Assembly (NCBI GenBank): GCA_009923345.1
Contig: RFTR01000023.1
Span: forward strand, 1 to 16,799
DNA length: 16,799 nucleotides
Reading direction: 5' to 3'
DNA from: Betaproteobacteria bacterium
GTDB taxonomy: Bacteria > Pseudomonadota > Gammaproteobacteria > Burkholderiales > Burkholderiaceae_C
Within the stretch, counting starts at the first letter, position 1. Every line of letters begins with the position of its first letter. The notes under the pieces were generated by a model. That model searched no databases, was not told the origin of the DNA, and saw nothing but the letters and a program-made list of their open reading frames with translations. A program made the position numbers and the translations under genes. Below are positions 1 to 7,684 of the stretch, piece by piece.

Positions 1-639
1 ATGTTCAATTTGCTCACCAAGTTCCTACCGGTAACTTCTGGGCAAATTATTTACAAAGGTGTCGATATCACTGGCCTCTCGGCTTCCGAGGTTTCGCGCT
101 CAGGCATGGTGCGTTCTTTTCAAATTTCCGCCGTTTTTCCGCACCTTACCGTGATGGAAAACGTGCGGATTGGTTTGCAACGCAAGTTGGGAACCAGTTT
201 TCATTTTTGGAAACCTGAATCTTCACTCTACATACTCAACGCAGAAGCGATGGCGCTTTTAGAGTCTGTAGATTTGGCAAGTTTTGCCAATACTCAAACT
301 GTTGAACTCCCCTATGGTCGTAAACGCGCGTTGGAGATTGCAACAACTTTGGCGTTAGATCCAGAGTTGATGTTGCTAGATGAACCCACCCAAGGCATGG
401 GCCATGAAGACGTGGGACGCGTGGTCGAGCTCATTCGCAAAGTTGCGGCAAACCGCACAGTATTGATGGTTGAACACAATATGAATGTGGTTGCTAATTT
501 GAGTGACACCATTACCGTGTTAGCGCGTGGTGCTGTATTGGCCGAAGGCCCTTATGAAGAAGTATCCAAAAATCCACGAGTACTTGAAGCCTATGTGGGC
601 TCCATCGACGAAAACGACTCCCTAGGAGCGCACGCATGA
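1..639 (+). CDS. livG: ABC transporter ATPase LivG-type, 5' end cut by window
   Basis: Cytoplasmic ATPase of a HAAT-family (branched-chain amino acid/amide type) importer; with LivF it powers the LivH/LivM permease. Only 212 residues are present. The first visible residues, MFNLLTKFLP, normally follow directly after the Walker A motif of this family, so the ATG at base 1 is almost certainly internal and the P-loop lies outside the window. Visible elements, numbered from base 1: Q-loop Q41 in RSFQIS; a family-style signature LPYGRKRALEIA (103-114) instead of LSGGQ; Walker B LMLLDE (123-128); H-loop His159 in VEHN. The stop overlaps the livF start (ATGA). The transported substrate cannot be read from this protein. 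Confidence 0.93.
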   Translation: MFNLLTKFLPVTSGQIIYKGVDITGLSASEVSRSGMVRSFQISAVFPHLTVMENVRIGLQRKLGTSFHFWKPESSLYILNAEAMALLESVDLASFANTQTVELPYGRKRALEIATTLALDPELMLLDEPTQGMGHEDVGRVVELIRKVAANRTVLMVEHNMNVVANLSDTITVLARGAVLAEGPYEEVSKNPRVLEAYVGSIDENDSLGAHA

Positions 640-1343
640 CCGCGCCAGTGTTACTCAAGGTGCACAACATGCATGCGTGGTATGGCGAATCGCATATCTT
701 GCATGGCATCGACTTTGAAGTGCGTGAAGGCGAACTCGTCACCTTGTTAGGTCGCAATGGAGCTGGCCGCACGACAACCCTCAAAGCTATTTTGGGTTTG
801 ACTGGCAAACGCACCGGAACCATTGAAGTGGCTGGTATCGAAACCTCCCACATGCAAACCAATGAGATTGCGCGCTTAGGTCTCGGCTACTGCCCTGAAG
901 AGCGCGGTATTTTTTCGAGTTTAAGTTGCGAAGAAAATCTGATGCTTCCCCCAAGCGTGGGCAAAGGCGGCATGTCTATTGACGAAATTTATGACATGTT
1001 TCCCAACCTGAAAGAACGTCGTAACAGCCCTGGTACACGGCTGTCTGGCGGCGAACAACAAATGTTGGCCATGGCGCGTATTCTGCGTACCGGTGCAAAG
1101 CTGTTACTACTTGATGAAATCACAGAAGGGTTAGCACCTGTCATTGTGCAAACCTTAGGGCGTGTCATTCGACAACTCAAGGCGAATGGATTGACCATTA
1201 TTTTGGTGGAACAAAATTTCCGATTTGCCGCACCATTAGCAGATAGGCACTATGTGATTGAGCACGGCAAAATTGAAGCCGTGGTGAAAAAAGAAGAATT
1301 GGCTGAAAAGACCGATATGTTGAATGAGTTTTTGGGCGTTTGA
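636..1343 (+). CDS. livF: ABC transporter ATPase LivF-type
   Basis: Second ATPase of the importer, 235 residues, full length for LivF. The start overlaps the livG stop by 4 bases and has an AGGAG ribosome site at 624-628, 7 bases upstream. Motifs seen: Walker A GRNGAGRTT (39-47), signature LSGGE (136-140), Walker B LLLLDE (156-161), and VEQN in the H-loop region, where Gln in place of His is usual in LivF. Two positions differ from the textbook pattern: the Walker A lysine is Arg45, and the proline normally following DE is Ile162. The rest of the protein is intact, and I recall similar variants in betaproteobacterial relatives, so I take it as functional. Partners are LivG, LivH, LivM and the binding protein encoded downstream. 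Confidence 0.95.
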   Translation: MTAPVLLKVHNMHAWYGESHILHGIDFEVREGELVTLLGRNGAGRTTTLKAILGLTGKRTGTIEVAGIETSHMQTNEIARLGLGYCPEERGIFSSLSCEENLMLPPSVGKGGMSIDEIYDMFPNLKERRNSPGTRLSGGEQQMLAMARILRTGAKLLLLDEITEGLAPVIVQTLGRVIRQLKANGLTIILVEQNFRFAAPLADRHYVIEHGKIEAVVKKEELAEKTDMLNEFLGV

Positions 1344-1390
1344 TTTTTAAATTCCCGTTTGATGTTTTTGTAACCCCCTAGGAGACACCT

Positions 1391-2611
1391 ATGAAAAGAA
1401 AGTTAATTGCAATTGCTGTCGCAACAGCTTTGACCACTGCCACGTCGCTGATCAGCGCGCAACAAGGCAAGTTAAGCGATGACGTCGTCAAAATCGGCGT
1501 GTTAACCGATATGTCTGGCGTTTACGCAGACTACGGTGGTCCAGGCGCCTTGACTGCAGCCAAGATGGCTGTTGAAGACTTTGGCGGCAAGATGTTTGGC
1601 AAAAACATCGAGGTCGTCAATGCTGACCACCAAAACAAGCCTGACATTGCTAAAAGCGTGACCCAACAGTGGTTTGACCGCGACAAAGTTGACATGACTG
1701 TAGAAAACCTCAACTCTGCAGTTGCACTCACCGTGCAAGCTTTAGGCAAAGAGAAAAATAAAATCACGATCGTCACGGGTGCAGCGTCTTCACGCATGAC
1801 CAACGAAGATTGCGCGCCTGATACCGGTATCCATTACCTCATGGACACCATTGCCCTCAGCAATGTGGTCGGTAAAGCCATTGTGAAAGACGGCGGTAAC
1901 AGCTGGTTCTTCTTAACTGCTGACTACGCGTTTGGCCATTCTTTAGAAAAAGACACTGGCGAAGTCGTCAAAGCTGCTGGCGGTAAGGTCATGGGCGCCG
2001 TTCGCCATCCTTTGTCTACAGGTGACTTCTCTTCTTTCTTGCTCCAAGCTCAGTCTTCTGGTGCCAAAGTTGTGGGTCTTGCCAATGCGGGTGGCGACAC
2101 GGTAAATAGCATCAAAGCGGCCTCTGAGTTTGGCTTGACGAAAAAGCAAAACTTAGCAGCCCTGTTGATGTTGATCTCTGACGTGCATGCAGTGGGTTTG
2201 AACACAGCCCAAGGGTTGTACCTCACAGAAGGTTGGTACTGGAATATGAACGACGAAAGCCGTAAGTGGGCCAGCCGTTTTGAAGCGATCATGAAGAGAA
2301 AGCCCAACTCTAACCATGCCAGCGTGTATTCGTCCACCTTGCATTACCTCAATGCAGTCAAAGCAGCTGGTACAGACGACACAGCCGCTGTGATGAAAAA
2401 AATGCGCGAAACCCCCATCAACGACATGTTCGCCAAAGGCGGCAAGTTGCGTGAAGACGGCCGTATGGTGCATGACATGTATTTGTTCCAAGTTAAATCT
2501 CCTGCTGAGTCCAAAGGCCCATGGGATTACTACAACCTAAAAGGTACTGTCAAAGGTGAAGACGCGTTCCAAAGCATTGCAGCAGGTAAATGTGCTGCCG
2601 CTAAAAAATAA
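1391..2611 (+). CDS. Periplasmic substrate-binding protein of the Liv-type ABC importer
   Basis: Binds the substrate in the periplasm and delivers it to LivH/LivM. The protein has 406 residues. A Sec signal peptide is visible: basic MKRK, a hydrophobic stretch to about residue 20, and likely cleavage after Ala23 (ISA|QQG). The mature part begins with DDVVKIGVLTDMSGVYADYG, the usual opening of type I periplasmic binding proteins (Peripla_BP_6 group, LivJ/LivK-like). Cys141 and Cys402 could form a disulfide. A good ribosome site, AGGAG at 1380-1384, sits 6 bases before ATG and fits high expression. The gene lies between the ATPases and the permeases, which makes it a dedicated component. The sequence resembles a large Burkholderiales/Bradyrhizobium family of unproven specificity, so amino acid, amide or aromatic acid substrates all remain possible. 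I give no livK symbol for that reason. Confidence 0.93.
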   Translation: MKRKLIAIAVATALTTATSLISAQQGKLSDDVVKIGVLTDMSGVYADYGGPGALTAAKMAVEDFGGKMFGKNIEVVNADHQNKPDIAKSVTQQWFDRDKVDMTVENLNSAVALTVQALGKEKNKITIVTGAASSRMTNEDCAPDTGIHYLMDTIALSNVVGKAIVKDGGNSWFFLTADYAFGHSLEKDTGEVVKAAGGKVMGAVRHPLSTGDFSSFLLQAQSSGAKVVGLANAGGDTVNSIKAASEFGLTKKQNLAALLMLISDVHAVGLNTAQGLYLTEGWYWNMNDESRKWASRFEAIMKRKPNSNHASVYSSTLHYLNAVKAAGTDDTAAVMKKMRETPINDMFAKGGKLREDGRMVHDMYLFQVKSPAESKGPWDYYNLKGTVKGEDAFQSIAAGKCAAAKK

Positions 2612-2641
2612 GTCTCTTAGCATCTTTAACTATCAGCATCC

Positions 2642-3529
2642 ATGACAGATTTTTTTGGTATTCCGATCCAGGCCTTGATGGGGCAACTCATGCTCGGCTT
2701 GGTCAACGGGTCTTTTTACGCCCTGCTCTCATTGGGTCTTGCCGTGATATTTGGCATGCTCAATATCGTGAACTTCGCGCATGGTGCGCTTTACATGGTG
2801 GGCGCTTTTTTTGCATGGATGCTGTTGAACTATGCCGGTATCAATTACTGGTTCGCTTTGATCCTCGCCCCTATTGGGGTGGGGCTCATTGGCGTATTTA
2901 TTGAAAAACTATTGCTTGGCTGGATTCGCCAACTCGACCATCTCTATGGCTTGTTGCTGACATTCGGTCTTGCCCTCATTTTTGAAGGTGTGTTCAGAGA
3001 GTTTTATGGCTCATCTGGAATGCCATATGAACTACCCGCCTTATTCCGCGGTGTATTCGATCTCGAATTCATGATGCTGCCCAAATACCGTGCTTGGGTG
3101 GTACTCGTCTCCATTTTATTGTGTTTGGTCACTTGGTTTGTGATCGAAAAAACCCGCTTAGGTGCTTACCTGCGCGCTGGTACAGAGAACCCAGACTTGG
3201 TCAAAGCATTTGGCATCAATGTGCCACTCATGGTCACCCTCACCTACGCCTTTGGCGTTGGCTTAGCTGGCTTGGCGGGCGTGATGGCTGCACCAATTTA
3301 TCAGGTCAGTCCTTTGATGGGATCGAACATCATCATCGTGGTGTTTGCAGTTGTGGTGATTGGCGGCATGGGATCTATCTTGGGATCCATCGTCACTGGC
3401 TTGGGCTTAGGTCTGATTGAAGGTCTCACCAAAGTGTTTTATGCAGAACTCTCCACCACCGTGGTGTTCATCATTATGGCCGTTGTGTTGCTTGTACGTC
3501 CCGCTGGTTTATTTGGTCGGGAGAAATAA
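2642..3529 (+). CDS. livH: Branched-chain-type ABC transporter permease LivH
   Basis: Inner-membrane permease, 295 residues, the typical LivH size, with about eight hydrophobic segments. The N-terminal part carries the family hallmark region around residues 20-50 (LVNGSFYALLSLGLAVIFGM followed by LNIVNFAHGALYMVGA), and the C-terminal part ends with the family-typical LLVRPAGLFGREK. The stretch GGMGSILGSIVTGLGLGLIE near residue 240 matches the cytoplasmic coupling region that contacts the ATPases. It starts 30 bases after the binding-protein gene; the ribosome site is weak. livM follows after two bases, so the two permease halves are probably translated together to form a heterodimer. Confidence 0.95.
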   Translation: MTDFFGIPIQALMGQLMLGLVNGSFYALLSLGLAVIFGMLNIVNFAHGALYMVGAFFAWMLLNYAGINYWFALILAPIGVGLIGVFIEKLLLGWIRQLDHLYGLLLTFGLALIFEGVFREFYGSSGMPYELPALFRGVFDLEFMMLPKYRAWVVLVSILLCLVTWFVIEKTRLGAYLRAGTENPDLVKAFGINVPLMVTLTYAFGVGLAGLAGVMAAPIYQVSPLMGSNIIIVVFAVVVIGGMGSILGSIVTGLGLGLIEGLTKVFYAELSTTVVFIIMAVVLLVRPAGLFGREK

Positions 3530-3531
3530 GC

Positions 3532-4458
3532 ATGTCTAAAACTATTTTGTATGTGCTTTTGTTAGCTGGTCTTTTGGTAGCTCCATTTATTGGATACCCG
3601 ATTTTCCTCATGAGCTGCCTGTGTTTTGCCTTGTTTGCCAGTGCCTTCAATTTATTGATTGGCTTTACAGGCTTGCTGTCTTTCGGTCACGCCATGTTTT
3701 TTGGCTTTGCAGCTTACGTATCAGGCCATGCGGCAAAAGTTTGGGGTTTCACACCTGAAGTGTGTTTGATTTTGGGAACCTTGAGTGCAGCCTTTATTGG
3801 CTTGGTAACGGGTTGGCTTGCTGTTCGCCGCGAAGGTATTTACTTTGCGATGGTCACCTTAGCCTTAGCGCAAATGATTTACTTTATTTGTGTCCAAGCT
3901 CCATTTACTTATGCAGAAGATGGCATTCAAAGCATTCCGCGTGGCAAGTTGTTCGGCCTGATAGATCTCAGCGACGATAGAGTGATGTATTACTTTGTCC
4001 TGGCCGTCTTCTTGTTTGGTTTTACTTTGATTTACCGCGTCATCCATTCTCCATTTGGCCAAGTTTTGAAGTCCATCCGTGAGAACGAACCTCGCGCCTT
4101 GTCTTTGGGATATGACGTGGCGAAATTCAAACTCACTGCATTCGTTTTGTCGGGCACATTGGCTGGCATGGCCGGCGCCGCCAAATCGCTTGCATTGGGC
4201 TTAGCCACTTTGACCGACGTAGGTTGGCAAATGTCTGGTGAAGTTGTGCTCATGACCTTACTCGGTGGCATGGGAACGATTTTGGGACCAACGATTGGCG
4301 CCACCGTCATCGTCACTATGCAAAACTACCTTGCCGATTTAGGCTCTTGGGTCACCATCATCATGGGCGTGACATTTGTATTTTGCGTATTGGTATTTAG
4401 ACGTGGCATTGTGGGTGAAGTAGCGCAGCGCTTTGCTACTAAACCCGAAGCCAACTAG
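3532..4458 (+). CDS. livM: Branched-chain-type ABC transporter permease LivM
   Basis: Partner inner-membrane permease, 308 residues. It is hydrophobic throughout, with the LivM hallmark FNLLIGFTGLLSFGHAMFFG at about residues 39-58 and GGMGTILGPTIGATVI near residue 245, which is the ATPase-contact region. The start has a GGGAG ribosome site (3519-3523) that lies inside the end of livH, 8 bases before ATG. It is the last gene of the importer cluster; a 97-base gap separates it from moaA. It lacks the long N-terminal extension seen in enterobacterial LivM (about 425 residues), which is common in this family outside enterics. Confidence 0.94.
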   Translation: MSKTILYVLLLAGLLVAPFIGYPIFLMSCLCFALFASAFNLLIGFTGLLSFGHAMFFGFAAYVSGHAAKVWGFTPEVCLILGTLSAAFIGLVTGWLAVRREGIYFAMVTLALAQMIYFICVQAPFTYAEDGIQSIPRGKLFGLIDLSDDRVMYYFVLAVFLFGFTLIYRVIHSPFGQVLKSIRENEPRALSLGYDVAKFKLTAFVLSGTLAGMAGAAKSLALGLATLTDVGWQMSGEVVLMTLLGGMGTILGPTIGATVIVTMQNYLADLGSWVTIIMGVTFVFCVLVFRRGIVGEVAQRFATKPEAN

Positions 4459-4506
4459 TTGCTAGCAATTTCCTGAACGGGTATGGCCTGTTGAAACCAA
4501 AAGCTG

Positions 4507-4535
4507 TTGACATGGTGATCTTTGGTCCATTGTGG
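4507..4535 (+). promoter_or_regulatory. Possible sigma-70 promoter for moaA
   Basis: A perfect TTGACA lies at 4507-4512 in the 97-base gap between livM and moaA. The matching -10 is poor: CATTGT at 4528-4533 (spacing 15) or TGTGGT at 4531-4536 (spacing 18), each only three of six. If used, the transcript would start near 4540, just before the AGG at 4541-4543 and the ATG at 4556. The gap also holds a 10-base palindrome, TTGCTAGCAA, at 4459-4468. I see no molybdenum cofactor riboswitch here, and the space is too short for one. Confidence 0.3.
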
Positions 4536-4555
4536 TCCTCAGGCAAAATCTAGTT

Positions 4556-5689
4556 ATGTCTGAACGAGTTATTCCATTAGTTGACCAGCGACTCACCGCT
4601 TTGCGCGCCGAAGTCCCGGCGCATGAATGGCGCGGTGGTTTATTGTTGGACCAATTCCAGCGTCCTATGCACGATCTCCGTATCAGTGTGACAGACCGGT
4701 GTAACTTTCGCTGCAACTATTGCATGCCCAAAGAAGTTTTTAACAAAGACTACAGCTATCTACCCCACGGCGACTTGCTGAATTTTGAAGAAATCACGCG
4801 TCTTGCGAAAATTTTTGTAGGCCTTGGCGTACGCAAAATCCGCCTAACTGGTGGTGAGCCCTTGTTGCGAAAAAACTTAGAGATTTTGGTGCAACAGCTA
4901 GCACAAATTCAAACGCCGGATGGCTCGAAACTCGATTTGACTTTGACCACCAATGGCTCCCTGCTCACCAAAAAAGCCCAACAACTTAAGGATGCGGGTC
5001 TAGACCGCATCACCGTCAGCTTGGACGGCTTAGACGATACCGTGTTTCGCGCTATGAACGATGTCGACTTTCCCGTGCGCGATGTACTCGATGGAATTGA
5101 GGCAGCGCAAAATGTTGGCTTGGGGATCAAAGTCAATATGGTGGTCAAACGCCATACCAATACCAGCCAAATCGTTCCTATGGCCAAGCATTTCCGTAGA
5201 ACCGGCATTGCACTGCGCTTTATTGAATACATGGATGTAGGTGTGACCAATGGTTGGCGTATGGACGAAGTATTGCCATCTGCAGAAGTAGTTGCCTTGG
5301 TGCAACAGGCGTTCCCCTTGGTGTTGCTACCTGCCAGCAATGCTGGGGAAACGGCGCAACGCTGGGGCTATGCAGACGCATCTGGAAAATTTGACCCTTC
5401 TCTGGGAGAAATAGGTGTGATTAGCAGTGTTACGCAAGCGTTTTGCGGAACATGCAACCGCGCACGCTTGTCGACCGAAGGTAAGTTGTACTTGTGCTTA
5501 TTTGCTAGCCTTGGCTACGATTTACGTGAACTCATGCGCGATAGAAGCGCTTCTGATTCGCAGATGGCCTCTTCGATTGCAAATATTTGGAACCATCGTG
5601 ATGACCGCTATTCTGAATTGCGTGCCAGCATGCACCCTGATGCAAACGCTAAAACCCATCGGGTTGAAATGAGCTACATCGGTGGTTGA
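4556..5689 (+). CDS. moaA: GTP 3',8-cyclase MoaA (molybdenum cofactor step 1)
   Basis: Radical SAM enzyme that, with MoaC, converts GTP to cyclic pyranopterin monophosphate in the cytoplasm. With the ATG at 4556 it has 377 residues; an in-frame GTG at 4532 would add eight, but the ATG has the better context and MSERVIPL is a natural-looking N terminus. The radical SAM cluster cysteines are C49, C53 and C56 (TDRCNFRCNYC). LTGGEP (97-102) is the SAM-binding GGE region. The second 4Fe-4S cluster is carried by C297, C300 and C314 (FCGTCNRARLS...LCLF). The chain ends in MSYIGG, the Gly-Gly tail needed for MoaA activity. The mobA coding frame follows immediately. moaC, moaD, moaE and mogA are not in the window. 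Confidence 0.96.
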   Translation: MSERVIPLVDQRLTALRAEVPAHEWRGGLLLDQFQRPMHDLRISVTDRCNFRCNYCMPKEVFNKDYSYLPHGDLLNFEEITRLAKIFVGLGVRKIRLTGGEPLLRKNLEILVQQLAQIQTPDGSKLDLTLTTNGSLLTKKAQQLKDAGLDRITVSLDGLDDTVFRAMNDVDFPVRDVLDGIEAAQNVGLGIKVNMVVKRHTNTSQIVPMAKHFRRTGIALRFIEYMDVGVTNGWRMDEVLPSAEVVALVQQAFPLVLLPASNAGETAQRWGYADASGKFDPSLGEIGVISSVTQAFCGTCNRARLSTEGKLYLCLFASLGYDLRELMRDRSASDSQMASSIANIWNHRDDRYSELRASMHPDANAKTHRVEMSYIGG

Positions 5690-5693
5690 GCCC

Positions 5694-6335
5694 ATGACCC
5701 ACTCTATTTCTTCCCAAGACATCACTGGTGTTATTTTGGCCGGTGGACGGGCTAATCGCATGGGTGGTGTCGACAAAGGCTTGCAAAATTTCAATGGCAT
5801 GTCGCTCGCCTTGCACACCCTGATGCGTTTGGGTCCACAAGTGTCTGATGTGATGATCAACGCCAACCGTAACCTGTCTGCTTATGAATCATTTGGCGCA
5901 TCCGTTTGGCCAGATGCCAGTGCTGATTTTGCGGGTCCTCTTTCAGGTTTTTTAGTAGGGTTGGAACGGTGCGAAACGCCTTACTTACTGACCGTGCCGT
6001 GTGACACGCCTCGCTTTCCTCTCGATCTCGCTAATCGTCTCGCCGTGGCACTGGAAGCCAACGAGGCAGAGATTGCCATGGCCGCTGGCTATGAAACCGA
6101 TGCCCAAGGCAATCGCACCATCCGCACACAACCCGTGTTTTGTCTGTTGCGCTGTGAATTATTAGAAAGCTTGGTGAAATTTACGCATAGCGGTGGACGC
6201 AAGATCGATGCGTGGACAGCGCAGCACAAAACTATCGTGGTGAATTTTGATCAACCGACTGATGACCTTTATGCTTTTGCAAACGTCAATACCGTGCAAG
6301 AGTTGGTCAACTTAGAAGCCCTTCCCTTTGCATGA
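5694..6335 (+). CDS. mobA: Molybdenum cofactor guanylyltransferase MobA
   Basis: Transfers GMP from GTP to Mo-molybdopterin to make the guanine dinucleotide cofactor of DMSO-reductase-type enzymes. The protein has 213 residues from the ATG at 5694. A GTG at 5682 would add four residues and overlap moaA by 8 bases; I prefer the ATG. The family signature is complete: LAGGRANRMGGVDKGL at 15-30 (GTP-binding loop with Lys28), DFAGPLSG near 78-85, and VPCDTP at 101-106 with Asp104 as the likely Mg ligand. It lies four bases after moaA and overlaps moeA by ATGA, so the three genes read as one operon. Its presence suggests the organism makes at least one bis-MGD enzyme, which is not encoded here. Confidence 0.95.
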   Translation: MTHSISSQDITGVILAGGRANRMGGVDKGLQNFNGMSLALHTLMRLGPQVSDVMINANRNLSAYESFGASVWPDASADFAGPLSGFLVGLERCETPYLLTVPCDTPRFPLDLANRLAVALEANEAEIAMAAGYETDAQGNRTIRTQPVFCLLRCELLESLVKFTHSGGRKIDAWTAQHKTIVVNFDQPTDDLYAFANVNTVQELVNLEALPFA

Positions 6336-7612
6336 AAAGCTTGGACGAAATTGCGCAAGCGCTTCAAGGCTTTGATCCGCAAGCTTTGAGCATAGACAAA
6401 GCACAAGAATTCATTCAACACTTAGTCCAAGCGCTCCCGCCCCCTGCTGCAGAGGAGCTTCCTCTCATGCAGGCCTTGGGCCGCATAGTGGCTGAGGACA
6501 TCATCTCTCCTATCCACGTTCCTGCGCACGATAACTCCGCCATGGATGGCTTTGCTTTTGATGGCAAACAACTCGGCCTCGCACCTTTGAAGTTGCGTGT
6601 GGTCGGCACAGCGTTAGCAGGTAAGGCTTGGCAGGGTAATGTAAAAACAGGCGAATGCGTGAAGATCATGACGGGTGCAGTAATGCCTACTGGCCTGGAC
6701 ACTGTGGTTGCGCAAGAACTCGCAACTGTCCATACCTCTGGCAATGAAACGACCGTGGAGGTTCCCGTAGGCATTCTCCAAGCGGGCGACAACCGACGCA
6801 AAGCGGGCGAAGACTTGCAGCGCGGACTTCCAGCTTTGCGTGTTGGCAGCACCCTCAGCCCTGCGGCATTAGGCATGGTAGCCAGCCTTGGAATTGCCAA
6901 GGTCAAGGTGAACAGACAACTTCGTGTTGCCTACTTTTCTACTGGCGACGAAGTACTGAGCCTGGGCGATGCGATGCGAGAAGGTGCGGTGTACGACAGT
7001 AATCGTTTCACCGTGTTTGGTCTTTTAACCCGAATGGGTTGCCAAGTTGTCGACATGGGTGTCGTGCGTGACGACCCTGTGTTGTTAGAACAAGCATTCA
7101 GCGCAGCCTCACAAAATGCCGATGTCATCATCACTAGCGGAGGCGTGAGCGTTGGTGAAGCAGATTTCACCAAAGCCATGATGAAAAAATTGGGCGATGT
7201 AGCCTTTTGGAAAATTGCGATGCGACCTGGACGCCCCATGGCTGTAGGTCATTTAGGTAAATGCATTTTGTTTGGGCTTCCTGGAAACCCGGTTGCTGTG
7301 ATGGTGACATTCTTGGCATTTGTAAAGCCAGCCTTGCTGCATTTGATGGGTGGAACACCAAGTACAACGCCTTATTTGCGGGCCAAAAGCGCTGTCGCTT
7401 TGAGAAAAAAACCAGGTCGTACCGAATACCAAAGAGGTTTTGTTCGCACGCTAGCCGACGGAACGCTGCAAGTGGAAGCAGCAGGAAACCAAGGCTCTGG
7501 CGTCTTACGTTCTATGGTCGAAGCCAATGGCTTGATCGTTTTGCATCACCACCAAAGCAGCGTAGCAGCAGGAGATGAGGTGGACGTGATGATGTTTGAA
7601 GGTGCTATTTAA
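6332..7612 (+). CDS. moeA: Molybdopterin molybdotransferase MoeA
   Basis: Inserts molybdate into adenylylated molybdopterin, the step after MogA. The protein has 426 residues, usual for bacterial MoeA (about 410). Recognisable elements: PAHDNSAMDGFAF (64-76), KIMTGAVMPTGLDTVV (111-126), STGDE (203-207), SGGVSVGEADFTK (269-281, the conserved active-site loop), and MRPGRPMAVG with FGLPGNPVAV (297-306, 314-323). The start overlaps the mobA stop as ATGA and there is no convincing ribosome site, so translation probably depends on ribosomes leaving mobA. It is the last gene of the moaA-mobA-moeA block and faces the efflux operon across a 62-base gap. Confidence 0.96.
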   Translation: MKSLDEIAQALQGFDPQALSIDKAQEFIQHLVQALPPPAAEELPLMQALGRIVAEDIISPIHVPAHDNSAMDGFAFDGKQLGLAPLKLRVVGTALAGKAWQGNVKTGECVKIMTGAVMPTGLDTVVAQELATVHTSGNETTVEVPVGILQAGDNRRKAGEDLQRGLPALRVGSTLSPAALGMVASLGIAKVKVNRQLRVAYFSTGDEVLSLGDAMREGAVYDSNRFTVFGLLTRMGCQVVDMGVVRDDPVLLEQAFSAASQNADVIITSGGVSVGEADFTKAMMKKLGDVAFWKIAMRPGRPMAVGHLGKCILFGLPGNPVAVMVTFLAFVKPALLHLMGGTPSTTPYLRAKSAVALRKKPGRTEYQRGFVRTLADGTLQVEAAGNQGSGVLRSMVEANGLIVLHHHQSSVAAGDEVDVMMFEGAI

Positions 7613-7642
7613 CACCGACAGATTTTCCTCGCCGTCATCTAT

Positions 7643-7684
7643 CGGGAGCCTAAGGTAGCATTATCAATAGGCTCTTAGGCCCCG
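7643..7684. terminator. Inverted repeat between convergent moeA and RND pump gene
   Basis: GCCTAAG (7648-7654) pairs with CTTAGGC (7674-7680). The stem extends outward as CGGG (7643-7646) with CCCG (7681-7684) if A7647 is bulged, giving about 11 paired positions around a 19-base loop that can fold further. It lies where two genes converge, so it could stop transcription from both sides. Neither side has the run of T expected after an intrinsic terminator, and the right arm covers the stop codon and last codons of the pump gene. I therefore call it a possible terminator or 3'-end stabilising hairpin only. Confidence 0.4.

Noticed and set aside
1..3. ATG at the first base as the true livG start
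   Set aside because: Family members have the Walker A motif immediately before this methionine, so the gene begins outside the window.
4459..4468. TTGCTAGCAA palindrome just after the livM stop
   Set aside because: Ten bases with no loop and no T run; too short to be called a terminator or operator.
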